Source of the DNA: Thalassococcus_A lentus
Lineage (GTDB): Bacteria; Pseudomonadota; Alphaproteobacteria; Rhodobacterales; Rhodobacteraceae
Direction of reading: 5' to 3'
Length of the DNA: 64,000 nucleotides
NCBI RefSeq assembly: GCF_028023555.1
Contig: NZ_JAQIOY010000002.1
Coordinates: 186,001-250,000, forward strand
The translations under genes and the position numbers were made by a program. Each line of letters begins with the position of its first letter. Position 1 is the stretch's first letter. The notes beneath the pieces are model-generated. The model was not told the DNA's origin. It ran no database searches and worked only from the letters and a program-made list of their open reading frames with translations. Shown one piece after another: positions 62,247-64,000 of the stretch.

Positions 62247-62749
62247 GCGTTGACCTCCATAGCCATGCGACCGCGCTTGCCATCGATCACCCGGATGGCC
62301 AACGCCTCACCGAGTTGCAGATCCGCAAGACCGGAGCGGCGCAACACTTCTATATGGATAAACACATCTTCGGGTTTGCCAAACACATTCGCAAAGCCAA
62401 AACCCTTGCCTTTGTCGAACCACTTGACCCGCGCAGGTTCCAACACCGCGGCAGCCATCTCTTCGGGATCAATGTCCTGAAAATCGGCAAGTGGCGCAGA
62501 GTCGGATCCGACCGGTGGTTCAATGCTGTGTACTTCGACAGCTTGCACGCCCCGTTCAGTGCGCTGAACCGATATTTCGATCCCCGCACCATCCGCAACT
62601 GAACTTTGTCCAAAGTTACGAAGAACGTTGGCATGGAGCAAAATGTCCGGCCCACCTTCATCGGCGATCACAAAGCCAAATCCTTTGGCTGGATCGAACC
62701 ATTTAACTTTACCAACAAGGCGCTCGGCGCCCCCACTATCTTGTCTCAC
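62213..62749 (-). CDS. cold-shock protein with two cold-shock domains
   Basis: A 178-residue protein with two cold-shock domains. Domain one (about 11-75) has VKWFDPAKGFGFV and DILLHANVL; domain two (about 106-172) has VKWFDKGKGFGFA and DVFIHIEVL, each with the RNP1 and RNP2 motifs that bind single-stranded nucleic acid. A linker of about 30 residues rich in D, E and P separates them. Two-domain forms are typical of alphaproteobacteria. It overlaps the DUF192 gene, an arrangement conserved in related genomes as far as I know. Confidence 0.92.
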   Translation of the reverse strand: MRQDSGGAERLVGKVKWFDPAKGFGFVIADEGGPDILLHANVLRNFGQSSVADGAGIEISVQRTERGVQAVEVHSIEPPVGSDSAPLADFQDIDPEEMAAAVLEPARVKWFDKGKGFGFANVFGKPEDVFIHIEVLRRSGLADLQLGEALAIRVIDGKRGRMAMEVNAWEAALQDNKE

Positions 62750-62868
62750 GAGTGTTTCCTCGAGTCATGTCGCAAATCCCCATTAACCGTGTCACACGCA
62801 CAGCCTCGAGAATGCAAGCGAAAGAGAGTAAGAAATTGCGGATCAATTGTGTTCGCCTTGCGTCAACT

Positions 62869-63474
62869 TCATGGATTTAGGCGGATAATTGACCATTGAT
62901 CGGAAACAGTCTGCCTGCGCCAACGGAATCTGTCATGCAACCTAAAGGCTCCATCGGCCCAGAACTCTATTTCCAGCGGTTTAATCCGGTAGCCGCCCCA
63001 GAAAGGCGGGCGTTCCGGATTGGTGCCTTTTTGGGCTGTGACGCGAGCCACTTCTGCCATCAAGGCGCTTCGTGAAGACAGGGGTCGGCTTTGCTCGGAC
63101 GCCCAAGCGCCAAGCCGACTTTTGAGCGACCGCGAAGCATAGTATTCGTCTGCCAGCGGCCCGTCTTCTTTCTCAACAAGCCCACGGACTCGGATCTGCC
63201 GGCGCAGGCTTTTCCAGTGCAGCACAAACGCGGCCTTTCCGGCCGCGTCGATTTCCTGCGCTTTGGATGAGTTGTAATTCGTGTAGAACACGAAGGCGTC
63301 GTGTTCGATGTCCTTCAATAGGACCATCCGTGCATTGGGCATGCCGTTCTTGTCGACGGTCGAAAGTGCAATGGCATTTGGATCGTTCAACTCTGAAGGC
63401 TGAGCCTCGGCCAGCCACTCATTTGCGATCACAAACGGATCATCGCCTGCAAATATGCCGGTTCGATCTGTCAC
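62869..63474 (-). CDS. pdxH: pyridoxamine 5'-phosphate oxidase
   Basis: A 201-residue FMN enzyme that makes pyridoxal 5'-phosphate. The FMN-binding block NARMVLLKDIEHDAFVFYTN (about 47-66), the SLRRQIRVRG motif and the C-terminal RIKPLEIEFW and FRWRR sequences that bind the substrate are all present. Slightly shorter at the N-terminus than E. coli PdxH, as usual in this group. Divergent from fabI, with 140 bases between the starts. Confidence 0.95.
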   Translation of the reverse strand: MTDRTGIFAGDDPFVIANEWLAEAQPSELNDPNAIALSTVDKNGMPNARMVLLKDIEHDAFVFYTNYNSSKAQEIDAAGKAAFVLHWKSLRRQIRVRGLVEKEDGPLADEYYASRSLKSRLGAWASEQSRPLSSRSALMAEVARVTAQKGTNPERPPFWGGYRIKPLEIEFWADGAFRLHDRFRWRRQTVSDQWSIIRLNP

Positions 63475-63614
63475 GGTATCTCCTGCATTCGCCTTTTTGG
63501 TGTGCTCTTTGAGATTGAGTTTAGTCTGGTGTCAACCAATTGCCAGACCTTGATGCGCCCCATCGGATCGCCTACACGTCGAAAAACGCAGATTATCTGG
63601 GCGGAGTAGCGAAC

Positions 63615-64000
63615 ATGTCTAACAATCTTATGGCCGGAAAACGCGGTCTCATTATGGGTCTGGCGAACGACAAATCCATCGCTTGGGGCATCGCTAAAAC
63701 CTGTGCCGAGGCCGGTGCGGAACTGGCATTTTCCTATCAGGGCGACGCCTTGAAAAAGCGTGTTGGACCGCTCGCGGAACAGCTGGGAAGCGACATTGTT
63801 CTGCCCTGTGATGTGAGTGACAGCGACAGCATTGACGCCCTGTTTGAGGCACTCGGAGAGCGGTGGGACAACCTCGATTTTGTCGTGCACGCGATTGGTT
63901 TTTCGGACAAGAACGAGTTGCGCGGCCGCTATGTCGACACGTCCAAAGACAACTTTACAATGACCATGGATATTTCGGTCTATAGCTTTACAGCCGTTGT
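63615..64000 (+). CDS. fabI: enoyl-ACP reductase FabI (partial, runs off the window)
   Basis: The first 128 residues of an NADH-dependent enoyl-acyl carrier protein reductase of type II fatty acid synthesis. The start MSNNLMAGKRGLIMGLAN and the cofactor motif GLANDKSIAWGIA are diagnostic of FabI, as is VVHAIGFSDKNELRGRY. The C-terminal half with the catalytic YxxxxxxK motif is beyond position 64000. Divergent from pdxH. Confidence 0.96.
   Translation, partial: MSNNLMAGKRGLIMGLANDKSIAWGIAKTCAEAGAELAFSYQGDALKKRVGPLAEQLGSDIVLPCDVSDSDSIDALFEALGERWDNLDFVVHAIGFSDKNELRGRYVDTSKDNFTMTMDISVYSFTAV

Overview
The window is chromosomal DNA from a marine alphaproteobacterium of the Rhodobacterales (Roseobacter group). 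I infer this from the protein style and from gene neighbourhoods usual in that group: yicC-gmk, phoR/pstSCAB-phoU-phoB, rpsB-tsf, a B12-dependent nrdJ, a two-domain cold-shock protein, and pdxH divergent from fabI. Genus and species cannot be fixed from the sequence alone. I see no phage, insertion sequence, CRISPR array or rRNA. There are two tRNAs, Asn(GTT) and Pro(TGG).

Layout. 1-4.6 kb: edge ORF, yicC, gmk, a gamma-carbonic-anhydrase-like protein, a PLP trans-sulfuration-family enzyme, phoR. 4.6-8.9 kb: a catabolic cassette (GntR/FCD regulator, RuBisCO-like protein, DUF1537 sugar-acid kinase, ApnO-like oxidoisomerase) that fits D-apionate breakdown and lies between phoR and the rest of the Pho locus. 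9.0-16.8 kb: Pho box, pstSCAB, phoU, phoB and a HupE/UreJ-like membrane protein. 16.8-22.4 kb: a quaternary-amine ABC transporter operon with a hydrolase and a divergent LysR regulator. 22.5-28.4 kb: DUF3179 protein, cysteine/cysteate lyase, rpsB-tsf, an unknown protein. 28.7-30 kb: a LuxR solo coupled to aroQ. 30-39.2 kb: an ABC transporter, a GH63-type hydrolase, a lyxose/mannose isomerase, an acetyltransferase and a glycerate 2-kinase, with a divergent LacI regulator. 39.3-47 kb: gcdH, psuK-psuG, DUF502, a tiny zinc-ribbon protein, patatin, pentapeptide protein, bdhA, RTX protein. 47.1-56.9 kb: a candidate small RNA, yejA, a small lipoprotein, a NarL regulator/FIST protein/hybrid kinase cluster resembling NosP-NahK nitric oxide signalling, a thioesterase, a small secreted protein, an orphan EnvZ-like kinase and an MBL hydrolase. 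56.9-64 kb: tRNA-Asn, nrdJ, tRNA-Pro, DUF192, cold-shock protein, pdxH and the start of fabI.

How the genes work together. The most notable system is the 30-39 kb operon. Import of a small glycoside, GH63 mannosyl/glucosylglycerate-hydrolase-like cleavage, mannose-to-fructose isomerisation and phosphorylation of glycerate together form a plausible route for 2-O-mannosylglycerate (digeneaside, a red-algal solute). The apionate cassette would convert a plant cell-wall-derived branched sugar acid to central intermediates through a RuBisCO-like enzyme. Both fit a lifestyle on algal or plant matter. All four binding-protein genes in the window are followed by a strong hairpin, which suggests a shared way of making the binding protein in excess. 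All functional assignments come from reading motifs and gene order; no database search was run.
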